From NCBI GenBank assembly GCA_051009975.1, contig JBPCWA010000520.1:1-25190 (forward strand): DNA of 25,190 nucleotides, written 5' to 3'. Origin of the DNA: Tectiglobus sp051009975. GTDB lineage: Bacteria; Pseudomonadota; Alphaproteobacteria; Rhizobiales; Hyphomicrobiaceae. Positions 7,705 to 16,071 of this stretch are shown in pieces. Position 1 is the first letter of the stretch. Each line of letters opens with the position of its first letter. The notes under the pieces are model-generated. The model searched no databases. It was not told the DNA's origin and saw nothing but the letters and a program-made list of their open reading frames with translations. Position numbers and translations under genes: made by a program.

Positions 7705-8727
7705 ATGCTACGAGACGTTACGGGATCTCCAAGACAAAACGCAAAATGGTTGGCGCACGTCTTTTGCGCTGTGCTTGCCATTAGCCTTTGCTTTGCAACG
7801 AATTGTGGGGTTCGGGCAGAGGATGCCGCGAGGGGCGGTTCTGACCTCACACGAAAGCAAGCGGAAGCCATCCTGCGGGCAGGCTATCAGGCTTTGCAGG
7901 CCAAGCAGAACGCGCAGGCGATTGTATCGCTGACGCGGTCGTTGCAGTCAGGGCAATTGCGACGCAACGAGATTGCCCGGGCCTTTTACTACCGTGGTCT
8001 AGCACACCAAGCGGCTGGCCAAACTGCAGATGCGATCTCGGATTTGACCAATGCACTGTGGCTCAAAGGGGCGCTCGGCAAAAAGGATCGAGAGAAGGCT
8101 GTCGCAGCACGGAAGCGAGCCTACGCATCGGCAGGTGTTGGAGGCGGATCGAATGCGACGGTGCCGAGGCAGAGCACCGCGGCGGTTTCGGTCGCCGAAA
8201 GCAGGTCGCAATCGGCTCAAGCAAGTGGCGGTTCGGCGGGAGGATCGAGCAACGGAAATTTCGGACTGGGTTCATTCTTTGGTAGCTTGTTTTCTGGCAG
8301 TACGACAACTGGCAGCACACAAACCTCATCGGGCAATGCGGTTTCTCCAAAACCGCCAATTGTCTCTCCGCGTTCCCCGGCATCGTCTGGGGTCGGATGG
8401 GCGACGCGCACAGAGCCTGCCAAGCAAAGCGTGGCCGCTATTGATCGGCGTCTGGGTTCGCAAGAGGTGGAGAGCGGCAACTATTTTGCACAAATTGCTT
8501 CATTTCGCACAAAGGAACGAGCCGATAGACTTGTAGCTCGGTTGGTTCAGAAGCACAGCGCTGCTCTTGGCGGACGTCATCCCGCAGTCAAGTCGTTGGT
8601 CGTTGGGAGCATGGGAGAATTCTTCGTTGTGAGGATCGAATCTTTTGCCTCGCGCGACAGTGCTCGACCGATGTGCACAAAGTTGATCGCCAGTGGTCTG
8701 GATTGCTTGGTAAAGAAGAGGAACTAG
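7705..8727 (+). CDS. exported TPR and SPOR domain protein
   Basis: The 340-residue product starts with a signal peptide (hydrophobic about 16-30, WLAHVFCAVLAISLCFA; likely cut after 'GVRA', near residue 38). A TPR-like helical region (about 48-125) contains 'AFYYRGLAHQAAGQTADAISDLTNAL'. Next comes a Gly/Ser/Thr-rich linker (about 155-240), then a C-terminal SPOR domain (about 260-338) with 'YFAQIASFRTKERADRLVARL' and 'FFVVRIESF...CTKLIASGLDC'. SPOR domains bind denuded glycan strands at the septum, so this is probably a periplasmic envelope protein; TPRs suggest a protein partner. The frame is open further upstream to 7465, but ATG 7705 has GGGGA seven bases before it and places the signal peptide at the N-terminus. 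Its position behind glmS suggests a cell-wall role (inference). Confidence 0.82.
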   Translation: MLRDVTGSPRQNAKWLAHVFCAVLAISLCFATNCGVRAEDAARGGSDLTRKQAEAILRAGYQALQAKQNAQAIVSLTRSLQSGQLRRNEIARAFYYRGLAHQAAGQTADAISDLTNALWLKGALGKKDREKAVAARKRAYASAGVGGGSNATVPRQSTAAVSVAESRSQSAQASGGSAGGSSNGNFGLGSFFGSLFSGSTTTGSTQTSSGNAVSPKPPIVSPRSPASSGVGWATRTEPAKQSVAAIDRRLGSQEVESGNYFAQIASFRTKERADRLVARLVQKHSAALGGRHPAVKSLVVGSMGEFFVVRIESFASRDSARPMCTKLIASGLDCLVKKRN

Positions 8728-8807
8728 GAGTTACGCGCCGGATTCTGCGATCAGGCCGCATGTGCCAATCTCTATCCGAGTGTCGATCTGTAAATTCACG
8801 ATACATA

Positions 8808-8849
8808 TATATACCGGTATATGTCTCTTATATACCGGTATATGTCTCT
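8808..8849. repeat. two perfect tandem 21-bp repeats, each with a 14-bp palindrome
   Basis: Positions 8808-8828 and 8829-8849 are identical and directly adjacent. Each contains the perfect palindrome ATATACCGGTATAT (8809-8822 and 8830-8843), followed by GTCTCT. The palindrome centres are 21 bp apart, close to two helical turns, so two dimeric proteins would bind the same DNA face. The pair lies 46 bp before the TTG start of the DUF502 gene. I infer a tandem operator; the regulator is not identifiable from the sequence. Confidence 0.85.
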
Positions 8850-8863
8850 GACCCTTTCGGTCA
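8849..8863 (+). other. small stem-loop TGACC-N5-GGTCA directly after the palindromic repeats
   Basis: TGACC (8849-8853), loop CTTTC, GGTCA (8859-8863) forms a 5-bp stem between the tandem palindromes and the DUF502 start. It is too weak to be a terminator by itself. It may be part of the leader, or chance. Confidence 0.3.
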
Positions 8864-8882
8864 AATACAGTGAATGATGATC

Positions 8883-8888
8883 GGGAGG
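8883..8888 (+). promoter_or_regulatory. strong ribosome binding site selecting a TTG start
   Basis: GGGAGG lies seven bases before TTG at 8896. No ATG or GTG in the same frame has comparable support, so the gene appears to use the rare TTG start behind a strong Shine-Dalgarno sequence. Confidence 0.75.
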
Positions 8889-8895
8889 TTAGAGT

Positions 8896-9705
8896 TTGGC
8901 CAAAAACAAACGGCAAGCCGGCAGACGTGGCTTCAAGAAGGTTAATGTGTCGCCGGCCGATCGAGAGGGAGGTAAGAGTAGAAAGAGCACCCGTATGCGT
9001 ATTGGACTTGGTGCCCGCTTTCGAAATTATTTTCTGACGGGTCTTGTCGTCGTTGGTCCCGTTACAATTACGATCTACATCGTGTGGTGGTTCATTAGAA
9101 TAACTGATGCGTGGATCAAGCCCTTCGTACCCGCGCCATACGATCCAGATACCTATCTACCCTTTTCTATACCGGGTCTGGGGCTGGTGATCGGGATTGC
9201 CGCGGTTACGCTTATCGGCGCACTTGCAGCGAATCTTTTCGGGCGAACGATCATAAGTTTTGGCGAGTTGTTTTTGGGCCGAATGCCAATCGTCCGCAAT
9301 GTCTACCGCGCATTGAAACAGATTTTTGAATCGGTCGTATCTGCATCTGACGCCGGCCTGTTGGATGGCGCGAGCAGCAACAGTCCCCATCGTGTTGGAC
9401 TGATAGAGTTTCCCTCCAAGGGCATTTGGTCGATTGTTTACGTTACTGGTGAGGCCGCCGGTGCCATCAAGGAGGCAGAGCCAGGAGGGGAAAGTGATCT
9501 CGTGGCCGTCTTTATGCCAACTGGCATGGTTCCTCCAACAGGATTCGTTTGCTTTTTGCCGCGGCGCGACGTGATATTTCTCCCAATAAGCATGGAAGAT
9601 GCGGCCAAGACAGTTGTCTCAGCCGGCATGTTTATGCCAGAGCAACAGGCACACATTCGCGAGATGATACGGGAGGCCGCGTTGCGTTTGAACGATCGCA
9701 TCTAA
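8896..9705 (+). CDS. DUF502 family inner-membrane protein
   Basis: The 269-residue product belongs to the DUF502 family of uncharacterised membrane proteins. A basic N-terminus of about 45 residues precedes TM1 (about 46-67, FLTGLVVVGPVTITIYIVWWF). A Pro/Asp-rich loop leads to TM2 (about 93-115, PGLGLVIGIAAVTLIGALAAN). Then comes the family signature 'GRMPIVRNVYRALKQ' (from 128) and a soluble beta-rich C-terminal region with 'FMPTGMVPPTGFVCFLPRRDV'. Function is unknown. Placing this gene beside recG is a recurring arrangement in alphaproteobacteria, here in convergent orientation with 41 bp between stops. The TTG start and the duplicated palindromes upstream suggest expression is controlled more tightly than for a constitutive gene (inference). 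Confidence 0.9.
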   Translation: MAKNKRQAGRRGFKKVNVSPADREGGKSRKSTRMRIGLGARFRNYFLTGLVVVGPVTITIYIVWWFIRITDAWIKPFVPAPYDPDTYLPFSIPGLGLVIGIAAVTLIGALAANLFGRTIISFGELFLGRMPIVRNVYRALKQIFESVVSASDAGLLDGASSNSPHRVGLIEFPSKGIWSIVYVTGEAAGAIKEAEPGGESDLVAVFMPTGMVPPTGFVCFLPRRDVIFLPISMEDAAKTVVSAGMFMPEQQAHIREMIREAALRLNDRI

Positions 9706-9746
9706 ACGGGTCGCGAGTGAGCAGAGGCCCGCAACGATCGCGGCGC

Positions 9747-11861
9747 CTAAGCTGCTCGAAACAAGCGCACCGCCTCGTCGCGTTCAAAGAGATAGAGAAG
9801 CAACCGCAATGCGCTGCCTCGTGGGCCTTGCAATTCTGGGTCAGTTTCAAGGACGGTTTGCGCTTCGTGACGTGCCATTGAGAGAAGCTCCTCAAAATTG
9901 GGAACGTCGGCGACGCGAAATGCCGGCATTCCTGACTGGCGAGCGCCTAGCATTTCTCCTCCTCCCCGCAGCTCGAGGTCTTTTTCGGCGATCAAGAAGC
10001 CGTCTTCTGTATCGCGCATCATAGTCAGGCGTTCCTGTGCCACTGGACCGACAGGCTGCTTGTACAGCAATATGCAATAGGATTGGCGCTGTCCACGCCC
10101 CACACGACCGCGCAATTGGTGGAGTTGTGCAAGGCCAAAGCGTTCGGCATGCTCTATCACCATGATCGTTGCGTTTGGAACGTTGACGCCAACTTCGATG
10201 ACCGTGGTCGAGACTAATATATTAAGTTTGCCCTGAGAAAATGCTGCCATTGCATTGTCTTTCTCCTGTGAAGTCATTGCTCCGTGGAGCAAGCCGACAC
10301 TATCGCCGAACGTCTGAGAGAGATGTGCTTGGCGTTCTTCGGCTGCCGCGAGTTCTGAGGCGGCAGTGCTTTCGATCAAGGGGCAAACCCAATAGACTTG
10401 TGCGCCGAGGCGAACGGCCCGCTGAAGGCCGTCGACCACATCTGTAATTCGCTCGAGTGCCACCAGCGTTGTTTTGACTGGTTTTCGCCCCGCAGGTTTC
10501 TCTGACAGTTTGGAAACATCCAGATCTCCATAGTGAGTCATGAGGAGTGTCCGCGGTATCGGCGTCGCAGTCATTGCGAGTAGGTTGGCGCCGCCATTGC
10601 TTCCTTTTGCTTGGAGGGCCAACCGCTGGTGCACACCGAAGCGGTGCTGCTCATCAACGACTGCGATTGCGAGATCTTTGAACTGTACATCAGGCTGAAA
10701 GAGCGCGTGTGTGCCAATGACAATGTCGGTCTCACCGGTCAAGATACTTGCTAGCGTCCTGGAGCGGATTTTACCTTTCTCGCGACCAGTGAGGATTGCA
10801 ATTGTGAGTCCAGCTGCCTGTGCTAGTGGCATGATAGTTTCGGCGTGTTGACGGGCAAGTACTTCGGTCGGTGCCATCAATGCCGACTGCGATCCAGCTT
10901 CTGCGGCAAGGGCCATGGTCATCATCGCAACAACTGTTTTGCCAGAACCAACATCACCTTGCAGCAATCGCAACATACGAGTCGGTGCGGCCATATCACG
11001 TGCGATATCTTGAATTGCGTTGGTCTGAGATGCTGTCAGTGTGAATGCCAGTGCACTGCGAAGTCGATTTCGGATACTCCCATCTCCTACGATCGAACGT
11101 CCAGGTTGTTGTCGGTTGCTCTGTCTGACAAGCGCTAGTGCAATTTGACTGGCTAGCAATTCATCGTAGGCTAGTCGCTGCCACGCAGGTCCGCCGGTTG
11201 AAACGGAGCTTACGTCTTGCGGGCGATGAACTTCTCGAACGGCGGCGGCAAAAGCGGGCCAGTGCTGGCTTGCAACAAATTGCTCAGTTAGCCAATCTGG
11301 GAGGTCCGGAACAAAGTCGACGGCATTGCGATTAATTTTGCCCATGGCTTTTGCCGTCAGACCTGCCGTCAAGGGATAAACGGGTTCCAACATAGGCAAC
11401 TCGCCGCGAGCTTCCGGTGCTAGAATGTAGTCCGGGTGTGTCATTTGTAGTCGGTCGGCATACTTCTCAACTCGTCCGGAAATGAAACGCTGCTCGCCCA
11501 CCGGCAATTGACGTTCGACATAGGTTCTCTCCGTGTGAAAGAAAATCAGGTCGATCTCCATACTGTCGTCTTCGCAGATTACTTTGTAGGGGACTTTGCG
11601 GTTGCCGCGTGGAGGAGGGCGGTGGCGGATGGGACGAACAGAAAATGTAGCAATTGTCCCTGGCGTGGCATCTGCGAGGTTTGGTTCTGCACGACGATCA
11701 ATGACGCCCGTTGGCATATGCCATAGCAAGTCGACAACGCGGGCTTCTTGGACGCCCGGCGGCAAATCCAGCGCTTTTGATAGAAAAGTGAGAACGCGAG
11801 GGCCGACGCCCTTCAGAACAGTAGCAGAGGCAAAAAGAGGATTGAGCACGCTGGGCCGCAT
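9747..11861 (-). CDS. recG: ATP-dependent DNA helicase RecG
   Basis: RecG remodels stalled replication forks and branch-migrates Holliday junctions. The 704-residue product has the usual length. An N-terminal wedge/OB-fold region (about 1-250) includes 'LKGVGPRV' near the start. Walker A is G302-D-V-G-S-G-K-T309. The DEQH-type Walker B is in 'VVDEQHRFGVHQRLAL'. Motif III is 'TATPIPRTLLMTHYGDLD', and the C-terminal helicase motifs include 'STTVIEVGVNVPNA' and 'QLRGRVGRGQRQS'. The frame extends to 11915, but ATG 11861 (MRPSVLNPLF) has GGAG six bases upstream and gives the standard N-terminus. The gene is divergent from sdhE-mfd, with the 18-bp tandem array between them, and convergent with the DUF502 gene. 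Confidence 0.97.
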   Translation of the reverse strand: MRPSVLNPLFASATVLKGVGPRVLTFLSKALDLPPGVQEARVVDLLWHMPTGVIDRRAEPNLADATPGTIATFSVRPIRHRPPPRGNRKVPYKVICEDDSMEIDLIFFHTERTYVERQLPVGEQRFISGRVEKYADRLQMTHPDYILAPEARGELPMLEPVYPLTAGLTAKAMGKINRNAVDFVPDLPDWLTEQFVASQHWPAFAAAVREVHRPQDVSSVSTGGPAWQRLAYDELLASQIALALVRQSNRQQPGRSIVGDGSIRNRLRSALAFTLTASQTNAIQDIARDMAAPTRMLRLLQGDVGSGKTVVAMMTMALAAEAGSQSALMAPTEVLARQHAETIMPLAQAAGLTIAILTGREKGKIRSRTLASILTGETDIVIGTHALFQPDVQFKDLAIAVVDEQHRFGVHQRLALQAKGSNGGANLLAMTATPIPRTLLMTHYGDLDVSKLSEKPAGRKPVKTTLVALERITDVVDGLQRAVRLGAQVYWVCPLIESTAASELAAAEERQAHLSQTFGDSVGLLHGAMTSQEKDNAMAAFSQGKLNILVSTTVIEVGVNVPNATIMVIEHAERFGLAQLHQLRGRVGRGQRQSYCILLYKQPVGPVAQERLTMMRDTEDGFLIAEKDLELRGGGEMLGARQSGMPAFRVADVPNFEELLSMARHEAQTVLETDPELQGPRGSALRLLLYLFERDEAVRLFRAA

Positions 11862-11922
11862 GGGCCGCTCCATTTCTTTTGAACACTTTCGGCTCGTTCG
11901 AAAACCTGAGTGCAAGCGTGGC

Positions 11923-11951
11923 TTGGCCGGACGCCAACAAGCCTCTATATA
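11923..11951 (+). promoter_or_regulatory. candidate sigma-70 promoter for sdhE-mfd
   Basis: TTGGCC (11923-11928), a spacer of 17 bases, then TATATA (11946-11951). Each hexamer matches the consensus at four of six positions with optimal spacing. Transcription from here would begin near 11958 and carry the 18-bp repeat array in a leader of about 270 nt before sdhE. It is the best candidate I found by eye, but is not proven. Confidence 0.35.
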
Positions 11952-12015
11952 ACGGTATTGCGCGGCCCGCGAACGTGTGTTGTGGAAAATCTGCTATTAG
12001 GGCATTGGACCTTTG

Positions 12016-12087
12016 TTTCGCAAGATTGCAATTTCTCGCAAGGTTGTGATGTCTCGCAAGGCTGCGATGTCTCGCGAGGTTGCAATG
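12016..12087. repeat. four 18-bp imperfect tandem repeats between recG and sdhE
   Basis: The units start at 12016, 12034, 12052 and 12070, with exact 18-bp spacing. The consensus is TCTCGCAAGGTTGCGATG; units differ from one another at a few positions, and a decayed fifth unit may begin at 12088. Each unit contains an imperfect dyad of form TCGCAA-GG-TTGCGA. Because 18 is divisible by three, an open frame on the plus strand (11910-12146) reads it as the hexapeptide series SQGCDV-SQGCDV-SRGCNV; the minus strand is also open. I favour a non-coding regulatory or structural array. Confidence 0.75.
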
Positions 12088-12225
12088 TTGAGCAAAATGT
12101 CAACGGATCACACGAGGCTAATTTGTTGATGGGAGCCAGACGTTGACATGACTGAGAAATCTTAGACTTGGAGCCCATTGTAAGAATGTCTAATAGCGCA
12201 ATCGTCGACTGCAGGTGAGCATGTT

Positions 12226-12540
12226 ATGCATGGGAGGATCATGACGGCCGGTTTGGAGGCGCGAAAACGACGCGCGATATTTCGTGCGACGCATCGCGGT
12301 ACGAAGGAGATGGATTGGATGCTCGGCCGGTTTGCTCACTCAACGGTGGGCGACATGGACGCAATTGCGCTCGCCACCTTTGAAGACCTATTAGTTCTGC
12401 CAGATCCGCAAATTCAAAACTGGGTTATGTGGCCCGATCAGAATGTTGATTTGCGTTTTGAGGCATTGGTCAGGGAGCTTCGTGGGTTTCACGGACTGAT
12501 TGACGGTGAAGTGCTTAGGACCAAAAACGAAACAATTTGA
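12226..12540 (+). CDS. sdhE: succinate dehydrogenase flavinylation factor SdhE (DUF339)
   Basis: SdhE (Sdh5 in eukaryotes) assists covalent FAD attachment to the SdhA subunit of succinate dehydrogenase. The 104-residue product shows 'LEARKRRAIFRATHRGTKEMDWMLGRFA', including the essential RGxxE motif (RGTKE), then 'FEDLLVLPDPQIQNWVM', which is diagnostic. Two starts are possible. ATG 12226 has AGGTGAG six bases upstream. ATG 12241 has a stronger GGGAGG, but only three bases before it. I prefer 12226. mfd starts 18 bp after the stop, so the two genes are very likely cotranscribed. The adjacency recG / sdhE / mfd is one I recall from related alphaproteobacteria. Confidence 0.93.
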   Translation: MHGRIMTAGLEARKRRAIFRATHRGTKEMDWMLGRFAHSTVGDMDAIALATFEDLLVLPDPQIQNWVMWPDQNVDLRFEALVRELRGFHGLIDGEVLRTKNETI

Positions 12541-12558
12541 CGGCGACGACACTTCATC

Positions 12559-15500
12559 ATGAGTATGGCTGAGACAGTCTCTGCTGGGAGCCGACAGGCT
12601 GTAGAATTTGCACGTGCGCCTGAGGGGTACGATGCTTTAGCGCTTGTTCAAATCCTATCTGATCGCGCTGGGCAACCTAAGCCGGCTGTTCTTCTTCACG
12701 TAGCGCGCGATGACCGTCGGCTTGACGCGTTGGAAAAAACGCTGGCGTTTTTCGCCCCACGCGTCCGAATTATCAGTCTTCCTGCCTGGGATACTGTGCC
12801 GTACGATCGCATTGGACCCAACGCGGAGCTCGTTGCCAAGCGGATTGTATCGCTCGCGCGGCTGACATTGGCTGTTGGTCGAGAGCCTATTATTGTTCTG
12901 ACGACGGTCAACGCCATACTACAGCGCCTGCCATCGCGACAGTACATCCGTCAAGCTATGCGCCAGGTGGCACCGGGACAACGGATCGACCTAAACCGAT
13001 TGGTGCGTCGTCTTGAACGGGGCGGATACCTGCGGACCGGAACTGTCATGGAACCGGGAGAGTATGCCGTTCGGGGCGGTATATTGGACCTCTTTCCTCC
13101 TGGTCGCGGGAGTCCTGTTCGGTTAGACTTTTTCGGTGATACGATTGAGAGCATTAAGTCGTTCGACGTGCAAAACCAGAGGACAATACGCGTCGTCCAG
13201 AAGATCGTTCTGTTGCCGGTTAGTGAGATACCACATAATGAGGCTGCGACGAGTTGCTTCCGTAAGAAATATGTCGAGTTATTTGGCGGAGCAACCACAG
13301 ATGATCCACTGTATGAAGCGGTCAGTTCCGGTCAGCGGTATCCCGGAATGGAGCATTGGTTGCCACTGTTTCACGAAGGCGTTGAGACACTATTCGACTA
13401 TGTCGGAGAGGCGGATGTCACGTTCGATCATATGGCCGATGATGCCGTGGCAGGACGCTTTGAACAGATTGGAGAGCACTACGAGGCGCGTGTCGATGCG
13501 CTTGAAACTGAGGCCTTCGGCGCCCCACCCTACAAGCCCGTTCCTCCGGAGCTCTCTTTTCTAGACCAGGCCGAGTGGAAGGAGCGCTTGAGTGAGCGCT
13601 TGGTGGGTCGATTCAATGCCTTTGATGCACCCGAGTCGTCGCCCACTCGAGATTTTTTGACCACCCTCGGTCGAAATTTCTCACCGGAGCGCCAAGCACC
13701 GGATGGTGACCTCTTTTCTGCGGTGGTTGGCCATATCAAATCCAAGCAATCGCAAGGAAAGCGAGTGCTTATTGCTGCGTGGACTCCCGGCTCGCGAGAA
13801 CGCCTTCGCAATCTACTGATGGAGCGCGGTTTGAGCGATGCACGGGGTGTCGAGAACTTTAAGGCTGCGCTTGCGCTTCCAGGTGAAGTAGCGGGAATCT
13901 GCGTTCTAGAAATTGAGCGTGGATTTGAGGCACCAGATCTTTGTGTCGTGGCCGAACAAGATATCCTTGGCGATAGATTGCTTCGCTCCCGACGTAGGAA
14001 GGCGAAAAAGGCGAGTGATGTCATCACCGAAGCGACGGCTATGTCGGTGGGAGATCTCGTTGTCCATGCCGATCATGGCATTGGCCGTTTTGATGGATTA
14101 AAGACGATTTCCGCACTTGGCGCCCACCACGATTGTGCCGAAATCTGTTATGCGAGTGGCGATAAACTTCTTTTACCTGTCGAAAATATTGAGTTGTTGT
14201 CGCGCTACGGCTCAGATTCCCAAGGTGTTCAACTGGATAAGCTTGGTGGCGCTGGGTGGCAATCGCGCAAAGCGCGACTGAAACGGCGATTGCTTGAAAT
14301 GGCGGCCGAATTAATCAAGGTGGCAGCAATGCGAAAGGTGCGTGCCGCGCCGGTCTTGAGCGCTGCCGACGGTGCCTTTGACGAGTTCGTGACCCGATTT
14401 CCATATGAGGAAACCGATGACCAATTAGGCAGTATTGAAGCGGTTGTGGATGATCTGAGCTCAGGTCAGCCGATGGATCGTTTGGTCTGTGGCGACGTGG
14501 GTTTCGGCAAGACAGAAGTTGCGCTGAGGGCAGCCTTTATCGCTGCAATGAACGGAGTGCAGGTGGCGGTTGTGGTGCCAACAACATTGTTGGCGCGTCA
14601 GCACTACCGGACATTTCAGGAACGTTTTGCCGGATTCCCGATACGGATTGCCCAAGCCTCGCGTCTTATTGGAGGCAAGGAGTTGACGCGGGTGAAGGCG
14701 GGCTTGGCAGATGGCACGGTGGACATTGTCGTCGGAACCCATGCGTTGCTCGGAAAGTCCATTTCGTTTTCTCACCTTGGTCTTTTGATAATCGATGAAG
14801 AGCAGCATTTTGGGGTGGCCCACAAGGAGCGACTTAAACTGTTACGCGAGGATGTCCACGTACTGACGCTTTCGGCTACACCGATTCCGCGGACGTTGCA
14901 GTTGGCTCTGTCCGGCGTTCGAGAATTATCGCTTATCACGACACCGCCCTTGGATCGATTAGCTGTCCGTACCTATATCTCACCTTTTGATCCCGTAATC
15001 TTGCGGGAAGCTCTCCGTCGGGAGCGCTATCGAGGAGGGCAGACGTTCTACGTGGTACCTCGGATCGCAGACCTTGAAGATGTTTCGGAGTTCTTCACGG
15101 AGTATGTGCCCGAACTGCGGGTTGCCCGCGCTCATGGTCAGATGCCCCCAAGTGAAATTGAGCGAATAATGACCGCGTTTTATGATGGCGAGTTTGATAT
15201 TTTGCTGTCGACCGCAATCGTTGAATCTGGCTTGGACGTTCCTAACGCGAATACGATGATTGTCCATCGGGCAGATATGTTTGGATTGGCCCAACTTTAT
15301 CAGCTGCGAGGTCGAGTGGGCCGGTCAAAGAGGCGCGCCTATGCGTATTTTACAACACCACCTGACAAACGACTGACCGAAGGAGCGGAAAAGCGTCTTA
15401 AAGTACTGCATTCACTGGATACTCTGGGTGCCGGATTTTCTCTTGCTAGTCATGACCTGGATATCCGAGGTGGCGGGAATGTGTTGGGTGAGGAGCAATC

Positions 15501-16071
15501 GGGTCACATTAAGGAAGTTGGCTTCGAGCTCTATCAGTCGATGCTTGAGGATGCGATCACCTCGCTTAAGGACGGGCAGGGGCTTGAGGCGAATGATCAT
15601 TGGTCACCACAGATATCGCTAGGCACTGCGACGCTCATACCCGAGGCGTATGTGGCTGATCTGCAGACGAGACTTGGTCTATACCGCCGCTTGTCTGGGT
15701 TGGAAACACGCGCACAAATTGACGAATTCGGGGAAGAGTTGACTGATCGTTTCGGGTCGTTACCCGCCGAAGTAACAAGTTTGCTGGATGTAATGGAGAT
15801 TAAAGGCTTTTGTCGGCTCGCTGGGTTGGCGCAAGTGGACGCTGGACCAAAAGGGGCGGCGATCAGGTTTCGAAATGATACCTTTGCCAATCCAGAGGGT
15901 TTAATTCGGTTCATTCAGCGGCGTGGGGCGGGAGCGAAGTTGCACGCGGATCATAGATTGGTGTGCGGCGGTGAGTGGACTAAAGATGCCGACAGGGTAA
16001 GTGGTGTCCGCGACATTGTACGAGAGCTAGCGAAACTGGCCTCGCGAGGGGAGGACTTGGAAAGCAGCTAA
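12559..16071 (+). CDS. mfd: transcription-repair coupling factor Mfd
   Basis: Mfd displaces RNA polymerase stalled at DNA lesions and recruits UvrA. The 1170-residue product has the expected length and order. A UvrB-like N-terminal region (about 1-350) includes 'GGILDLFPPG'. The RNA-polymerase-interacting CarD-like domain starts at V497 ('VGDLVVHADHGIGRFDG'). The helicase motor has Walker A G645-D-V-G-F-G-K-T652, Walker B D746-E-E-Q ('IIDEEQHFGVAHKERLK'), 'TLSATPIPRTLQLAL' and 'QLRGRVGRSKRRAYAY'. The C-terminal D7 region follows. It lies 18 bp behind sdhE in the same direction. Its TAA stop overlaps the TAG stop of the convergent binding-protein gene, so there is no room for a separate terminator between the two. 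Confidence 0.98.
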   Translation: MSMAETVSAGSRQAVEFARAPEGYDALALVQILSDRAGQPKPAVLLHVARDDRRLDALEKTLAFFAPRVRIISLPAWDTVPYDRIGPNAELVAKRIVSLARLTLAVGREPIIVLTTVNAILQRLPSRQYIRQAMRQVAPGQRIDLNRLVRRLERGGYLRTGTVMEPGEYAVRGGILDLFPPGRGSPVRLDFFGDTIESIKSFDVQNQRTIRVVQKIVLLPVSEIPHNEAATSCFRKKYVELFGGATTDDPLYEAVSSGQRYPGMEHWLPLFHEGVETLFDYVGEADVTFDHMADDAVAGRFEQIGEHYEARVDALETEAFGAPPYKPVPPELSFLDQAEWKERLSERLVGRFNAFDAPESSPTRDFLTTLGRNFSPERQAPDGDLFSAVVGHIKSKQSQGKRVLIAAWTPGSRERLRNLLMERGLSDARGVENFKAALALPGEVAGICVLEIERGFEAPDLCVVAEQDILGDRLLRSRRRKAKKASDVITEATAMSVGDLVVHADHGIGRFDGLKTISALGAHHDCAEICYASGDKLLLPVENIELLSRYGSDSQGVQLDKLGGAGWQSRKARLKRRLLEMAAELIKVAAMRKVRAAPVLSAADGAFDEFVTRFPYEETDDQLGSIEAVVDDLSSGQPMDRLVCGDVGFGKTEVALRAAFIAAMNGVQVAVVVPTTLLARQHYRTFQERFAGFPIRIAQASRLIGGKELTRVKAGLADGTVDIVVGTHALLGKSISFSHLGLLIIDEEQHFGVAHKERLKLLREDVHVLTLSATPIPRTLQLALSGVRELSLITTPPLDRLAVRTYISPFDPVILREALRRERYRGGQTFYVVPRIADLEDVSEFFTEYVPELRVARAHGQMPPSEIERIMTAFYDGEFDILLSTAIVESGLDVPNANTMIVHRADMFGLAQLYQLRGRVGRSKRRAYAYFTTPPDKRLTEGAEKRLKVLHSLDTLGAGFSLASHDLDIRGGGNVLGEEQSGHIKEVGFELYQSMLEDAITSLKDGQGLEANDHWSPQISLGTATLIPEAYVADLQTRLGLYRRLSGLETRAQIDEFGEELTDRFGSLPAEVTSLLDVMEIKGFCRLAGLAQVDAGPKGAAIRFRNDTFANPEGLIRFIQRRGAGAKLHADHRLVCGGEWTKDADRVSGVRDIVRELAKLASRGEDLESS

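Noticed and set aside
11910..12146. A 78-codon frame encoding SQGCDV-type hexapeptides
   Set aside because: The peptide periodicity follows automatically from the 18-bp DNA repeat, and both strands are open. There is no ribosome binding site or family resemblance.
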